From: Alphaproteobacteria bacterium
GTDB taxonomy: Bacteria > Pseudomonadota > Alphaproteobacteria > UBA2136 > UBA6156
Assembly: GCA_027489415.1 (NCBI GenBank)
Contig: JAIXZU010000087.1
Coordinates: forward strand, 1 to 23,011
Reading direction: 5' to 3'
Length of the DNA stretch: 23,011 bases
The notes beneath the pieces were generated by a model. The model made no database searches. It saw nothing but the letters and a program-made list of their open reading frames with translations, and was not told the DNA's origin. The position numbers were made by a program, and so were the translations under genes. Positions 1-8,561 of this stretch are shown piece by piece. Each line of letters starts with the position of its first letter. Position 1 is the stretch's first letter.

Positions 1-179
1 GTGGAAACACGCCCAAGGGCCCACAAATACGACTGGAGGACGGCTTAACCACAGCCCAACCTCTTCGCCATCGGCCACCTGAAGCGATTCATGGTGGCTT
101 ATCTCCTCTCGCCCCCGGATGCCAGAGCGCACGACGGGGCACATTCAGGGACACCGGGCTAGACCCTCGGTGAGCAACC

Positions 180-2855
180 ATGTTCGCATCGCTTTTTGAA
201 TCCCTCGGCCACCTTCCGGTCGCCGGCATCGCAACTGACGTCGCCGCCAAAGTTCTCGGCGGCACCGTCACCATCGTGGCCTCGGCTACTGGCAGCGGGA
301 AAACCCTCCTCCTGCCGCCGTCGCTGGCCTACGCCAGCGGCGAAATGGTCGTCGTCTGCGTTCCCCGCCGCTTCTTGGCAGTGAACGCGGCCGAAACGGT
401 GGCCGACCTCGCCGGGCTCACACTCGGCGAAGAAATCGGTTACGCAGTCGGCGCACAATCCGGTGAGGAATCATTCCTCAGCGATAACGTGCTGTACTGC
501 ACGTACGGCTATGCCATCGCGTCGGACCTCATCCGCCGCGCCAAGACTGTGGTGCTGGACGAAGTCCACGAAGCCTCGCTAGACATGTCCATCTGCCGCG
601 CTCTCCTCCACCGCCGTCTGGCGGCTGGGGAAAAAGTCAACGTGCTCGAGATGTCGGCCACGATCAATGCCGAGCGTCAAGCTGCCTACTGGCAGAATGT
701 CGCCTCGGTAGAAGTCGTCGCAATCGACGGCCGCACCTTCCCGTGCGAGCGTCTGCACCGCCCCGGCTACCGGCCGGAACATGCGGTACAGGAGCTCCTC
801 GAAAAGGGGCGCACCGGTATCCTTGTCTTCCGCCCCGGTAGGGGGGAGGTCGAAGAAACCGCCGCCGCCATCCGCGCACTTGTGGGCGAAGACGTCGAAG
901 TCGCCGAAATCTACGGCGAGCTCGACTATCTCTCGCGCAAGGCAGCCGTTGCCGCGCCGCAAGGCAAGGCAAAGGTTCTCGTCGGTACGAACGTCGTCGA
1001 ATCGGGGGCGAATATCCCCTGGCTCGACGCAGGGGTCTCCTGCGGCACCGCCAAGGAACTCAGCGTCCGCCCCGAAACGGGCGCCACGTTCCTCAGCCTG
1101 ATCGACCTCCCCCGCTGGCGTCTCGACCAGCAGGAAGGCCGCGTCAAGCGCTTCCGCGACGGCATCTTCATCCTCTGCGGCCAGCTCTCGTATGAGCAGC
1201 GCACCGCAGAAACCACGCCGGAAATCCTCCGCCTGCCGCTGACCGAACTGGTCATGCACTGCGCAAGCTTTGGCATTCGTGCCGAAGACCTGACCTTCGA
1301 CTACGCGCCTGAGAAGGCCCGTATCTTGGAGGCGGAAACCAAGCTCCAGCGCCTCGGCCTGATCGACCCCAACTGCCGCCTCACCAAGGCCGGTCACTGG
1401 GTCTCGAAAATGCCGGTCGGCCCGGAAACGGGTGCCATGCTCTGGCACGCCAAACAGCTTGGCGTGCTCGGCGCAGCTCTGCCTCTGGCAGCGGTCATCG
1501 AGGTTGACGGCATCCGCAAGGAGTTCCGCGCACCTCACTACCAGGACTTCACCTCGGACTGGTTGGACGGCCTCAAAGCCTTCCTCCTCGCCCTCGGTGA
1601 AAAGGACGGCACAAAGCGCAGGGAAGTGCTCGAGAACACCAACATCAGCTACAAGCGGTTTACGGCCGCGAAAGAGCTGCTGAAGGACCTCCAGCGCCGC
1701 CTTGGTGCCGAATCTGGTACTCTGGCCGCCACCGACGTCCAGTTGCGTCAATGCCTCGTCGCAGGGTTCATCACGAACCTCTTCGTCGGGGACTACCAGC
1801 TGACAATGGTCACCGGCAACCGGTACACCGACTACAACATCGGTAACGGCTCGGCCGCGCAGCACCGGAGTGGAGACTTCGCCCTCGGGCAGCTTCGCAC
1901 CATCAAGCCGAAGGACACCCGCAAGGCATCCTTCACCGTGGTGGAAAAGGTCACGGATGTCACGCTCGACGACATCCTCGCCGTCGCCAAGCTGCGTCCC
2001 TCGCTCATCACGACCGAGGAATCACGTCAGGAAATCGGGTACTTCCAGTACCAGACCGTCTCCACTCGTAAGCTCTTCGGAGAATACGAGCTGGGCAAGG
2101 TCTTCGGCGAAAGCCCGCTGACGCCGGAGGAAGCTGAAACGAAGGCAGAAATGGAAGCCGCCAAACGCCCGCTGTGCAAGCAGCTGGAAACCCTCAACCC
2201 CCTCCGTGAGGAGCTGGGTCTGGGCGCGGTCATCTTTTATGATGAGTACTTCCGCCTGTCCCGTGGTGGCAGAAGCTACGCCTACCGGGAGGACCTCGTC
2301 GCCATGGCGATGCAGGACCATCTCGAACAGGTGGCAGCCCGCCGCGCCGAGCTCGAAGCCGCAAGGCGGAAAGCGGAGCACATCGCGGCCCTGCGTCCGC
2401 AGTTTGAAGCCCTCAGGCTGCGCCGCAAGGACACCGACATGAAACAGCTCGATCTGACCGACAAGATGGTCTACGTGGGCTGGGTTCCGTATGACTACAC
2501 GGAAGCAACCCTCGTCTTCCTCACGGAAGAACTGGAAAGCCATCTGGCCACTCAGGCGGAAGCCAAGGCGCAAGCCGAAGCCAACGCCGCCAAGGTTGCC
2601 AGCGGCAAAACCCGCATCCAGAAACTCAACCTCCGCCGTGAGGCGCTGGGTTGGAAGAAGCTGGACATGTTCGAGATTGAGTTCTGGAACGGTACCTACA
2701 TCGATTTTACCAACGATGCAGGCCTTCAGGCCGCCGAACAGGAAGTCGTCGCCGAAGAGAAAAAGCGGGCCTATGAGGCAGCGCAGTCTCAATCAACCGT
2801 CGACACCTCCCTCCTGTCGCTCTTCGCGGAGAAATTCCGCGTCGGCCGACGCTAA
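180..2855 (+). CDS. DEAH-box (HrpA/HrpB-type) superfamily 2 helicase
   Basis: Predicted ATP-dependent RNA (or nucleic acid) helicase, 891 residues. Visible motifs in order: Walker A ATGSGKT at about 36-42, DEVH box at 127-130, SAT at 159-161, motif V around 266-280 (GTNVVESGANIP), and motif VI QQEGRVKR at 317-324. A HA2-like helical region follows at about 355-425. The order and spacing match HrpA/HrpB-type DEAH helicases. The length is near HrpB and well short of HrpA. The last ~220 residues are not the usual HrpB tail: three imperfect repeats are separated by Ala/Glu-rich, probably coiled-coil linkers. The ATG at 180 has GGTGAG at 169-174 as a ribosome site. The gene stands alone and ends at a strong terminator. 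The substrate is unknown, and a link to the pilus or transfer genes is only positional. Confidence 0.85.
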   Translation: MFASLFESLGHLPVAGIATDVAAKVLGGTVTIVASATGSGKTLLLPPSLAYASGEMVVVCVPRRFLAVNAAETVADLAGLTLGEEIGYAVGAQSGEESFLSDNVLYCTYGYAIASDLIRRAKTVVLDEVHEASLDMSICRALLHRRLAAGEKVNVLEMSATINAERQAAYWQNVASVEVVAIDGRTFPCERLHRPGYRPEHAVQELLEKGRTGILVFRPGRGEVEETAAAIRALVGEDVEVAEIYGELDYLSRKAAVAAPQGKAKVLVGTNVVESGANIPWLDAGVSCGTAKELSVRPETGATFLSLIDLPRWRLDQQEGRVKRFRDGIFILCGQLSYEQRTAETTPEILRLPLTELVMHCASFGIRAEDLTFDYAPEKARILEAETKLQRLGLIDPNCRLTKAGHWVSKMPVGPETGAMLWHAKQLGVLGAALPLAAVIEVDGIRKEFRAPHYQDFTSDWLDGLKAFLLALGEKDGTKRREVLENTNISYKRFTAAKELLKDLQRRLGAESGTLAATDVQLRQCLVAGFITNLFVGDYQLTMVTGNRYTDYNIGNGSAAQHRSGDFALGQLRTIKPKDTRKASFTVVEKVTDVTLDDILAVAKLRPSLITTEESRQEIGYFQYQTVSTRKLFGEYELGKVFGESPLTPEEAETKAEMEAAKRPLCKQLETLNPLREELGLGAVIFYDEYFRLSRGGRSYAYREDLVAMAMQDHLEQVAARRAELEAARRKAEHIAALRPQFEALRLRRKDTDMKQLDLTDKMVYVGWVPYDYTEATLVFLTEELESHLATQAEAKAQAEANAAKVASGKTRIQKLNLRREALGWKKLDMFEIEFWNGTYIDFTNDAGLQAAEQEVVAEEKKRAYEAAQSQSTVDTSLLSLFAEKFRVGRR
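2187..2744 (+). repeat. Threefold imperfect protein repeat in helicase C-terminus
   Basis: Three related segments lie at residues about 670-712, 736-785 and 814-855 of the helicase (2187-2315, 2385-2534, 2619-2744). Each opens with a helix of the form L-N/R-x-x-R/F-E-x-L-x-L/W. A stretch of aromatic and acidic residues (YDEYF, YVGW, FEIEFW) and a Tyr/Asp-containing segment follow. Ala/Glu/Arg-rich linkers separate them. The similarity was judged by eye at protein level; there is no obvious DNA repeat, so the duplication would be old. Confidence 0.5.
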
Positions 2856-2895
2856 CGCGCGCTGCGAAGCGCCCGTAATCTCCCAACGATAAAGC

Positions 2896-2926
2896 CCCCC
2901 GCTGCAGCAATGCAGCGGGGGTTTTC
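2896..2926 (+). terminator. Rho-independent terminator after the helicase
   Basis: An 11-bp perfect GC-rich stem (CCCCCGCTGCA at 2896-2906, complement at 2911-2921) with a GCAA loop is followed by TTTTCTT. It lies 40 bases after the helicase stop and separates that gene from the next. Confidence 0.9.
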
Positions 2927-2995
2927 TTGTCCACCCCCTAGCCACCGCCAGCAAATTCCCCTAATCTCAGCCCATTAACACAGGGTAACGCACAC

Positions 2996-3337
2996 ATGGC
3001 CGACAAATCATCCTCTTCCTTCCTCAGCACCGTCCTCGTCTTTGGCCTCATCATCGGCCTCTGCATCTGGCTCGCCCTCGTCCTCACCTCTCAGGGGGAA
3101 AACCGCCTGGAGCAAGCCTGCAAACCGGTCGAGTACACCACCAACCTGCTGCACGAAGTCACCAGCGCCGTTATGGGCCGCCAACCTACCTGGACCCTCT
3201 ACGTCCAGCGCTACCTCATGACCGGTTGCTACTACACCTTCAGCATCATCATGTCCCAGCGCCTGCCAGGTGAGGACGCCGATACCTTCGGCGGCGAAAC
3301 CGAAGTCGGCGAACCCGTCACCGGCGGCATCCAGTAA
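2996..3337 (+). CDS. Small single-pass membrane protein, unknown function
   Basis: 113 residues; not recognised. A single hydrophobic segment at about 9-32 follows a short polar, Ser-rich N-terminus, which suggests an inner-membrane anchor. The remaining ~80 residues contain two Cys (about 41 and 82) and a mildly hydrophobic second segment near 80-90 that might also touch the membrane. The ATG at 2996 has AGGGTAA about 8 bases upstream. Its own unit lies between the helicase terminator and a bidirectional terminator. It may be an accessory gene of the transfer region, but nothing in the sequence proves it. Confidence 0.6.
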   Translation: MADKSSSSFLSTVLVFGLIIGLCIWLALVLTSQGENRLEQACKPVEYTTNLLHEVTSAVMGRQPTWTLYVQRYLMTGCYYTFSIIMSQRLPGEDADTFGGETEVGEPVTGGIQ

Positions 3338-3433
3338 CCGGGTGGGGCAGGGGGTGGCCGCACCAGCGGCGCAAAAACACCACGGCGATTCACTTCCCCG
3401 CTGCTTTCCTTACATCTTCCATCCAGGGAAAAT

Positions 3434-3460
3434 AAAAAACGGCGCTAGGCGCCGTTTCTC
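3434..3460. terminator. Bidirectional terminator between convergent genes
   Basis: The stem GGCGC/GCGCC extends to ACGGCGC/GCGCCGT with a TAG loop. It is flanked by a six-A run on the left (a T-run for the minus strand) and TTTCTC on the right. It sits between the convergent ends at 3337 and 3473 and can serve both, better on the minus strand. Confidence 0.8.
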
Positions 3461-3472
3461 ATGTTTCACGTG

Positions 3473-4882
3473 CTAGAAAAGCTCGGCCAATTTCCCGTCC
3501 ACATTTCCCGCAAGGGCTTGGGCATGGGCAACCAGTTGTTGGCTGTCCATAACGATTTCCGGGCTTTCCGCCAAACTAGGCAACGCCTGCCACGTCCGCG
3601 TGACACTAATGAACTTATCATTGTTAACCAATATGTTAACGGCTGGTCCCCACGTCTGCATCCCTAAAAGCAGCGTAAAACAGCCATTATTGGCCGCCTG
3701 ACCATCATAACTATTTGAAATAAATCCTTCTTCCAGTAAAATATGGCTCAGGTGTGCCCAGCTCGGGTGCTGCATGTTCGCCTCCGTATCCCAAAGCCCA
3801 AAAGCCTGTCTCAGCGTGGGTTTCAGCAGGGTTGCCAGCTCCGCAAGCAACGCATTTTGCATCACCCACACGCTTCCATCCCCCAGTTTCAGGCTTGGCA
3901 CATCCGCCCGCAATTCAGCCTCGGGCTTAAGGTCGGAAATAAACCCAAGCCATTGCTCTTTAACATTATTCTTAAGCTCATCCAGCTGTTCCGGTGTCAC
4001 CGTATCAAGCTCACGCACATCAAGTTGCTGCAACTGCGCATCCGCCCTCCACAAATAATCCACCAATTCCCGCGCCAGCGGCCCACTATTCAGTGGTAAA
4101 CCGGTCGGGTTGGCATGGAAACGCAATGCAATCAGCAACGCTTTTTGCACGTCCTGACCCTCGCGCGTTGCCTTAAGTTCCCGGAAAGCCGGGAATGTGG
4201 AGATCACAAAAGCAGTAATCCCTCCATGTGGCTGGCACCGGCTCACAAACTTAACCTGATCCCGCTTAAACACCTGCCACAACGGGTAAGTAGTCCGAAC
4301 CTCTTTATAAGCATGAACAAGAGCTAAATCTTTGCTCAGTGCGGCAATCCGGTGCCATGGTCCACTCCCGGGCATATGCCGGACAATCTGCCACCGAGCA
4401 ACAGCCTGTTCATAGAGGCTCGTAAAATCTTTGCCACTTCCAGCCAGCATATGCTTGTTCTGGGCTTTTAAGTCTAATGGCCAGTGGCGGTATCCCTGTA
4501 AAAATCCAAATAACTCAGCTTCTAGCGGATGAAGTCCCGGCCAACTCGGCGGGGCAACCATCTGGGGTAAAAATTTGGAAAGAGAGAGCTTGAATGGCAC
4601 AGATTTACCATCTGCACCGACCATCTCAAAACCCGTACCATATTCATCAACAACTTCGGCCTCGAAACCAGTTTTTAAGCTTTTTCTAAGGCTACCTAAC
4701 GCTGCGGCAGCCCACACGACCATAAAGCCAACCAGCGCTCCGCTGCCGACAACCATTACACCCCGTACATAAAGGGTGAGGTCGGCTCCCGATCCAAGTA
4801 AAACGGTCCACACAACATGAACTGCCCATAAAAAAGTCAGTAAAAGACTTATGACTAATATTGCACGATATCGAGGATCCAT
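3473..4882 (-). CDS. Two-pass inner-membrane protein with a possible degenerate HD-like domain
   Basis: 469 residues. Two hydrophobic segments at about 7-28 and 40-63 anchor the N-terminus. A large, mostly helical cytoplasmic part follows. Its middle shows the spacing of an HD-type domain: SKDLALVHAY near 183-192 (Lys where the first metal His would be), H219 in QPHGG, H256 in LRFHAN, and a RADA motif with D281. This order (…D…H…H…AD) resembles HD proteins, including the HD-type TraI/MobH relaxases of some conjugative elements. The resemblance is remote and several metal ligands appear missing, so activity is doubtful. The start at 4882 has TAAGGAA as ribosome site (4891-4897). It is transcribed away from the pilus cluster. 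A DotM/TrbA-like coupling role was considered and not supported. Confidence 0.55.
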   Translation of the reverse strand: MDPRYRAILVISLLLTFLWAVHVVWTVLLGSGADLTLYVRGVMVVGSGALVGFMVVWAAAALGSLRKSLKTGFEAEVVDEYGTGFEMVGADGKSVPFKLSLSKFLPQMVAPPSWPGLHPLEAELFGFLQGYRHWPLDLKAQNKHMLAGSGKDFTSLYEQAVARWQIVRHMPGSGPWHRIAALSKDLALVHAYKEVRTTYPLWQVFKRDQVKFVSRCQPHGGITAFVISTFPAFRELKATREGQDVQKALLIALRFHANPTGLPLNSGPLARELVDYLWRADAQLQQLDVRELDTVTPEQLDELKNNVKEQWLGFISDLKPEAELRADVPSLKLGDGSVWVMQNALLAELATLLKPTLRQAFGLWDTEANMQHPSWAHLSHILLEEGFISNSYDGQAANNGCFTLLLGMQTWGPAVNILVNNDKFISVTRTWQALPSLAESPEIVMDSQQLVAHAQALAGNVDGKLAELF

Positions 4883-5055
4883 AGGGCAATTTCCTTAGAG
4901 TTCTAAAGGACTTTGACAATCAGATCAGACATTCAATGTCATGAGTCATGGTCTTTTGGTCACAGTCCAGTCATCAGATGAGGCAGGACCACTCCTACCG
5001 TCATATCAACTATGATAGCGTCACAACTAGTCAATAACAGTCAAGCACGTCGGCC
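4883..5055. promoter_or_regulatory. Divergent intergenic region with stacked palindromes
   Basis: 173 bases lie between the minus-strand membrane protein and the + strand pilus cluster. Palindromes seen: GACAT-TCA-ATGTC (4928-4940), CATGA-G-TCATG (4940-4950) and TCATC-A-GATGA (4971-4981). A TTGACA hexamer lies at 4913-4918 with only a weak -10 (TGTCAT, 18 bases on), and a TATGAT lies at 5011-5016 without a good -35. GTCA half-sites recur through the region. It probably holds the pilus promoter and a regulator site, but exact promoter positions are uncertain. Confidence 0.45.
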
Positions 5056-6384
5056 ATGCCCATGAAGATTTTTCAGAACCTACCGCAGCAAAACCGCACG
5101 TCGCGGAAATCAGGATTGCCCCTCTTTACGGTCCTGAGCGCCGCAATTGCAAGCTCAACCATTCTGTCTGCCGGTAACGCAGCGCCGGTACAGCCCGTAC
5201 CCGGGTATGTAGCACCTGTAACAGGGGCTATGGCCGCACCTTATGTGGACGACACGAGAGGGGTCTATGTCCCACCTCATCAACAATTACGCCAGAAAAC
5301 CGATGCCGAACTGGCCGCATGGAATGAGACCTCAGAATCAAATCGCCCTCTATATGCTCAAAATCGTCCAACTGGCTCACAGTACGAAAAAGCACTGAAT
5401 ACGGTAGCAAACGGTGTAGCCGATACCCGCTCGGAGCTTGACCGTATTGGTAATGATCCTGGCCTGCTCATGGGCGGTAATGCCAAAAATGATGCCCAGC
5501 TTTATGCAGATGATCAGTACGCTGACAATACTAATACGCAATCAATGGATGGGCGTCAGCTGGCTCAGAATAGTCGTAAGTCCGCATCGACTCTGGAGGA
5601 TTATCCCTCACTTGCAACGGGTGGCCGTGCACGGAGCGCAGCAGCAGCGGACATTGGTGCTGCGTCAAACTCAAGCGCACCCGCCACAGCATCTGGTACT
5701 GATGGTGGCGTTGAACTGGCCGTTGGCGGGCCAGTAACTAAAGGTGAACTGGACCTTCAGCATGGTATAGTCAGATTAAAGGAAGAACGGATCTCTGTCC
5801 GTCGCGGTTTACAACGTATGCTCGACCAGGTCGGTGGCTCAGGCTGGACAGTTGTCTGGGATCTCGACGAAGTCAACGCAGGTCTCCCGGACATGGAAAT
5901 CAGCATTTATGCTGAGGAACCCTTTATCAAGGTGATGAATGCTTTGCTTGCACGTCTGCAAACACGAAGTGGGCAGCCAATCCGCGTGATCAAATATGAC
6001 AAAACGCAGCGTCTGGTAATTACCGACCGCACGGGAGGAGATGCCCGCAGTGCAAGTATTGGTGCTGGTGGTTCAAGCGGTAGCAATGTCGCTATTACTG
6101 AGACAGTTCTGAAAGAGAGCACTGTCAGCCTGCATTACGATGAAGTTCCACTGGTGGATGCCTTGGAAAATATCGTGAACCAGGCAGGTAAAGGTCAATG
6201 GCGGCTGCGGATGTACGCGGGAACCGATCAGGTCCTCAAGCCAGCTCACGTTGAAGAACCCTTCGGTATAGCTCTTGAGCGGATTCTAAAGGTATTTAAT
6301 CTACGCTATGAAATTTTCCCAGGTGGCAAACTGATTGTTGTCACAAGTGGTAGCAGCTTTGGTTTCAGGGGAGTCGAACAGTAA
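5056..6384 (+). CDS. PilL/TcpQ-like type IVb pilus protein with two TcpQ-like domains
   Basis: 442 residues. The N-terminus has a long basic stretch followed by a hydrophobic segment ending in Ala-rich sequence near 40-43, consistent with a Sec signal peptide; no lipobox Cys is seen. A low-complexity, Asn/Gln/Ser-rich region follows. Two similar alpha/beta modules come next, at about 232-325 and 352-438. The second (GQWRLRMYAG…, ending in GGKLIVVTSG) matches the C-terminal TcpQ/PilL pattern. TcpQ proteins stabilise and place the outer-membrane secretin of type IVb pili. The gene ends 1 base before the first possible start of the secretin gene, indicating co-transcription. ATGs at 5056 and 5062 are both possible; neither has a clear ribosome site. 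Confidence 0.7.
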   Translation: MPMKIFQNLPQQNRTSRKSGLPLFTVLSAAIASSTILSAGNAAPVQPVPGYVAPVTGAMAAPYVDDTRGVYVPPHQQLRQKTDAELAAWNETSESNRPLYAQNRPTGSQYEKALNTVANGVADTRSELDRIGNDPGLLMGGNAKNDAQLYADDQYADNTNTQSMDGRQLAQNSRKSASTLEDYPSLATGGRARSAAAADIGAASNSSAPATASGTDGGVELAVGGPVTKGELDLQHGIVRLKEERISVRRGLQRMLDQVGGSGWTVVWDLDEVNAGLPDMEISIYAEEPFIKVMNALLARLQTRSGQPIRVIKYDKTQRLVITDRTGGDARSASIGAGGSSGSNVAITETVLKESTVSLHYDEVPLVDALENIVNQAGKGQWRLRMYAGTDQVLKPAHVEEPFGIALERILKVFNLRYEIFPGGKLIVVTSGSSFGFRGVEQ

Positions 6385-6406
6385 AATGAAGAATGAGGGC
6401 AGCACC

Positions 6407-8356
6407 ATGAATATAATGTCGGCAAGCGCATCGCTGTGCAAAGTATCCGCCGTTGTACTGCTTGCTGCTAGCGTTGCTTCCTGTAACGGAATCTCCTACG
6501 CTCAAAGAAACTCTCCAGCCAATAGTTATAAGGACTTCAAGCCGGATAACAAGGGCCAGGCATCAGTGCTGGGTATGGGAGAGCCCATCACAGCACGCCA
6601 AATGACGGCCAATGCCACCATAACGCTGTCTGGTCAGTTTAACCTTGCTGAAGTTATGCAGCGTGTTGCCGGCACATATAATACGGCTGTCCGCTGGGGA
6701 AATGGTACGCGTCGGGAAAAGCGTATGGACGTGGTAATGAACAAACTCACGTTCGATGAAGCACGTAATTATCTGGAGGATGTCTTTGATATCCAAATAA
6801 TTAAAGAGGGTGAGCGTCGATTACTGATTCTACCCTCGGCGGCCGAACCTCGGTTGGCAGCATTCAGTCCAGGAAATAACGTTACACTCTCGCAAGCTCT
6901 ACGTGGGCTTTCAGAACAATGTAACTATAATCTTGTCATTAATGAGAACCGCGAGCAGTTAAACCGCATTCGAGTGAGCGCAAATTTAAAGAACGTGACT
7001 TGTTACGACGCATTCGACGCTCTTTTAAACCCGCATGGCCTGAGTTTGATTGATGCCGGAGACTACATGACGATCGGTGGCCTCCCGCAGCGTCAATGGA
7101 CAATTAACCTCTACGAACCGCAAAGATCGGAAGAAGTTGAAGTTAATTATGCTTCGGATTTCTCCAGTGATGGGTCAGAAGACAGCGGTACAACCACCGG
7201 CGGTTCCAGCAGCGGAAGCCAGTCAGCAGGCGGCAGTGCCAAAGTGACTGTAAAATATGAGCGTGATCTCTGGAAAGACCTGGAGGGAGATCTGAATGAG
7301 CTCATAAAGAATAGCTGCCCCTCACCTCTGGACAGTGAGTCTGTCGTAACGGAAGACACGTCTCTATTGCCACCTCCAACCGGAGATTCGCAGGATGCAT
7401 CAGTGGTTCAGTCCCTCCCAATAACGCCTCCTGCAACCTCTACTGAAGATCCTACAACCTCAACACCAAGCTGTGGTTATGTCAGAATCAACAGTTCTGT
7501 CGGGATGATCCAGATGCGCGCACCTCGCGCAGTGTTGGAGGAAGCGAACGAGATTATCAATCGAGTGCAGGATGTTGCCAGTCGTCGCCTCATGCTGGAA
7601 GCCAGAGTCATGGCCGTCAGCCGTACGCGCAACTTCAACCAGCAGGCTAACTTGCGCCTGGGCAGAACAGATGATGGAACAACCACGGCTACCAGCTTTA
7701 ATGGAAGCGTGACAGCTGCTCTCAGTAATGCTCTTGCCAACTTCTCTGGGTCAAATCTATCGACGATCGGCGGCGTTGCGGTTCGTAATAACAATCTGGA
7801 TGCTGTCATCGCATTGTTAGAGAATTATGGGACGACCTACGAACTGATGCACCCGATGATGGAGCTGATGGATCGTCAGCGCGCCACATTGATTGACGGT
7901 CGTAACGAGATTTATTTCGTTGTAAACAGCGACACATCAACATCCTCCAGCGGAGCTACAACAACAACCAACGTAGAGCGTCAAACGCAATTCCTTGGCT
8001 TGCAGTTCTCCGCAACAGCACAAATTAGCGATTCTCCTGAAGAACCACATACAATTAGCCTGCAAATCCCAATTACATCGCTGGCAAAAACCGTGAATAT
8101 TCCAACAGGGGTGAGCGGCACGATCGCTGGGGTCGCCCCCGTCGCAAACACACGTTTGATCGACCAGAAAGTCCGCGTCCGGGATGGTGAAATCAAAGTG
8201 ATTGGTGGTCTGACCAAAACCATCGCAGTAGATACCGAGTCAGGCGTACCTCTGGTACGGGATATCCCCGCACTCGGTAAGCTGGCTAACGAAGAAGGCG
8301 TTCAATATGAGAACGTGGAGTTTGTAATTTTGCTACAGGTCCGACGCCTCTATTAG
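6407..8356 (+). CDS. pilN: Type IVb pilus secretin, PilN family lipoprotein
   Basis: Outer-membrane pore through which the pilus exits. From the chosen ATG the protein has 649 residues. It opens with a lipoprotein signal ending VASC, giving a lipidated Cys at 26. Two N-domain-like modules follow (about 70-150 and 160-230). A Ser/Gly/Thr-rich linker (about 248-280), a short DLWKDLEGDL helix typical of PilN-type secretins and a second Thr/Pro-rich linker (about 305-357) come next. The C-terminal secretin domain carries the signature VPLVRDIPALGKL at 614-626. The ATG at 6407 has GAGGG seven bases upstream; in-frame ATGs at 6386 and 6335 are less well placed, and 6335 would overlap the previous gene. 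The family assignment rests on lipobox, linker helix and secretin signature together. Confidence 0.88.
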   Translation: MNIMSASASLCKVSAVVLLAASVASCNGISYAQRNSPANSYKDFKPDNKGQASVLGMGEPITARQMTANATITLSGQFNLAEVMQRVAGTYNTAVRWGNGTRREKRMDVVMNKLTFDEARNYLEDVFDIQIIKEGERRLLILPSAAEPRLAAFSPGNNVTLSQALRGLSEQCNYNLVINENREQLNRIRVSANLKNVTCYDAFDALLNPHGLSLIDAGDYMTIGGLPQRQWTINLYEPQRSEEVEVNYASDFSSDGSEDSGTTTGGSSSGSQSAGGSAKVTVKYERDLWKDLEGDLNELIKNSCPSPLDSESVVTEDTSLLPPPTGDSQDASVVQSLPITPPATSTEDPTTSTPSCGYVRINSSVGMIQMRAPRAVLEEANEIINRVQDVASRRLMLEARVMAVSRTRNFNQQANLRLGRTDDGTTTATSFNGSVTAALSNALANFSGSNLSTIGGVAVRNNNLDAVIALLENYGTTYELMHPMMELMDRQRATLIDGRNEIYFVVNSDTSTSSSGATTTTNVERQTQFLGLQFSATAQISDSPEEPHTISLQIPITSLAKTVNIPTGVSGTIAGVAPVANTRLIDQKVRVRDGEIKVIGGLTKTIAVDTESGVPLVRDIPALGKLANEEGVQYENVEFVILLQVRRLY

Positions 8357-8397
8357 GTCAGTTATCACATCGTTCTGGCCGACTATGGCCATCATAG

Positions 8398-8433
8398 GGC
8401 ACCATGAGGACAACAAAAAGTCGTCATGGTGCC
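8398..8433 (+). other. Strong hairpin in the secretin-ATPase gap
   Basis: A perfect 10-bp stem (GGCACCATGA 8398-8407, complement 8424-8433) continues after one mismatch with GAC/GTC around an A-rich loop (8412-8419). A smaller CTATG/CATAG hairpin lies just before it (8383-8397). No T-run follows, so it is not a classical terminator. It could be an RNA processing or stability element setting ATPase levels relative to the secretin, or a protein site. Confidence 0.5.
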
Positions 8434-8561
8434 AAATGTGTTAAATGGCACTTAGGCAGGTTACAGGAGTCAAAACAATTACTACCCAGCTGTCCCCTAA
8501 TCCGCCTCAGTCGGAAAATATCGTCACTCCTCAAGGCATACCTGGAGGGGCAGCAGCGCCT

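Noticed and set aside
1..179. Possible upstream gene end
   Set aside because: All three + frames hit stops within the stretch and none shows a recognisable protein end; minus-strand frames overlap the helicase start.
579..1865. Long open frame on the minus strand inside the helicase
   Set aside because: It lies wholly antisense to a gene with clear helicase motifs; long shadow frames are expected in GC-rich DNA.
3462..3472. TGTTTCACGTG, like the left part of a parS centromere site
   Set aside because: The right half does not continue the palindrome (CTAGAAAA instead of AAACA), it sits at the end of a gene, and no parA/parB gene is visible.
3473..4882. DotM/IcmP/TrbA-like coupling-complex protein
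   Set aside because: The membrane topology fits, but the motifs I recall for DotM-type proteins are not seen; the HD-like spacing fits slightly better.
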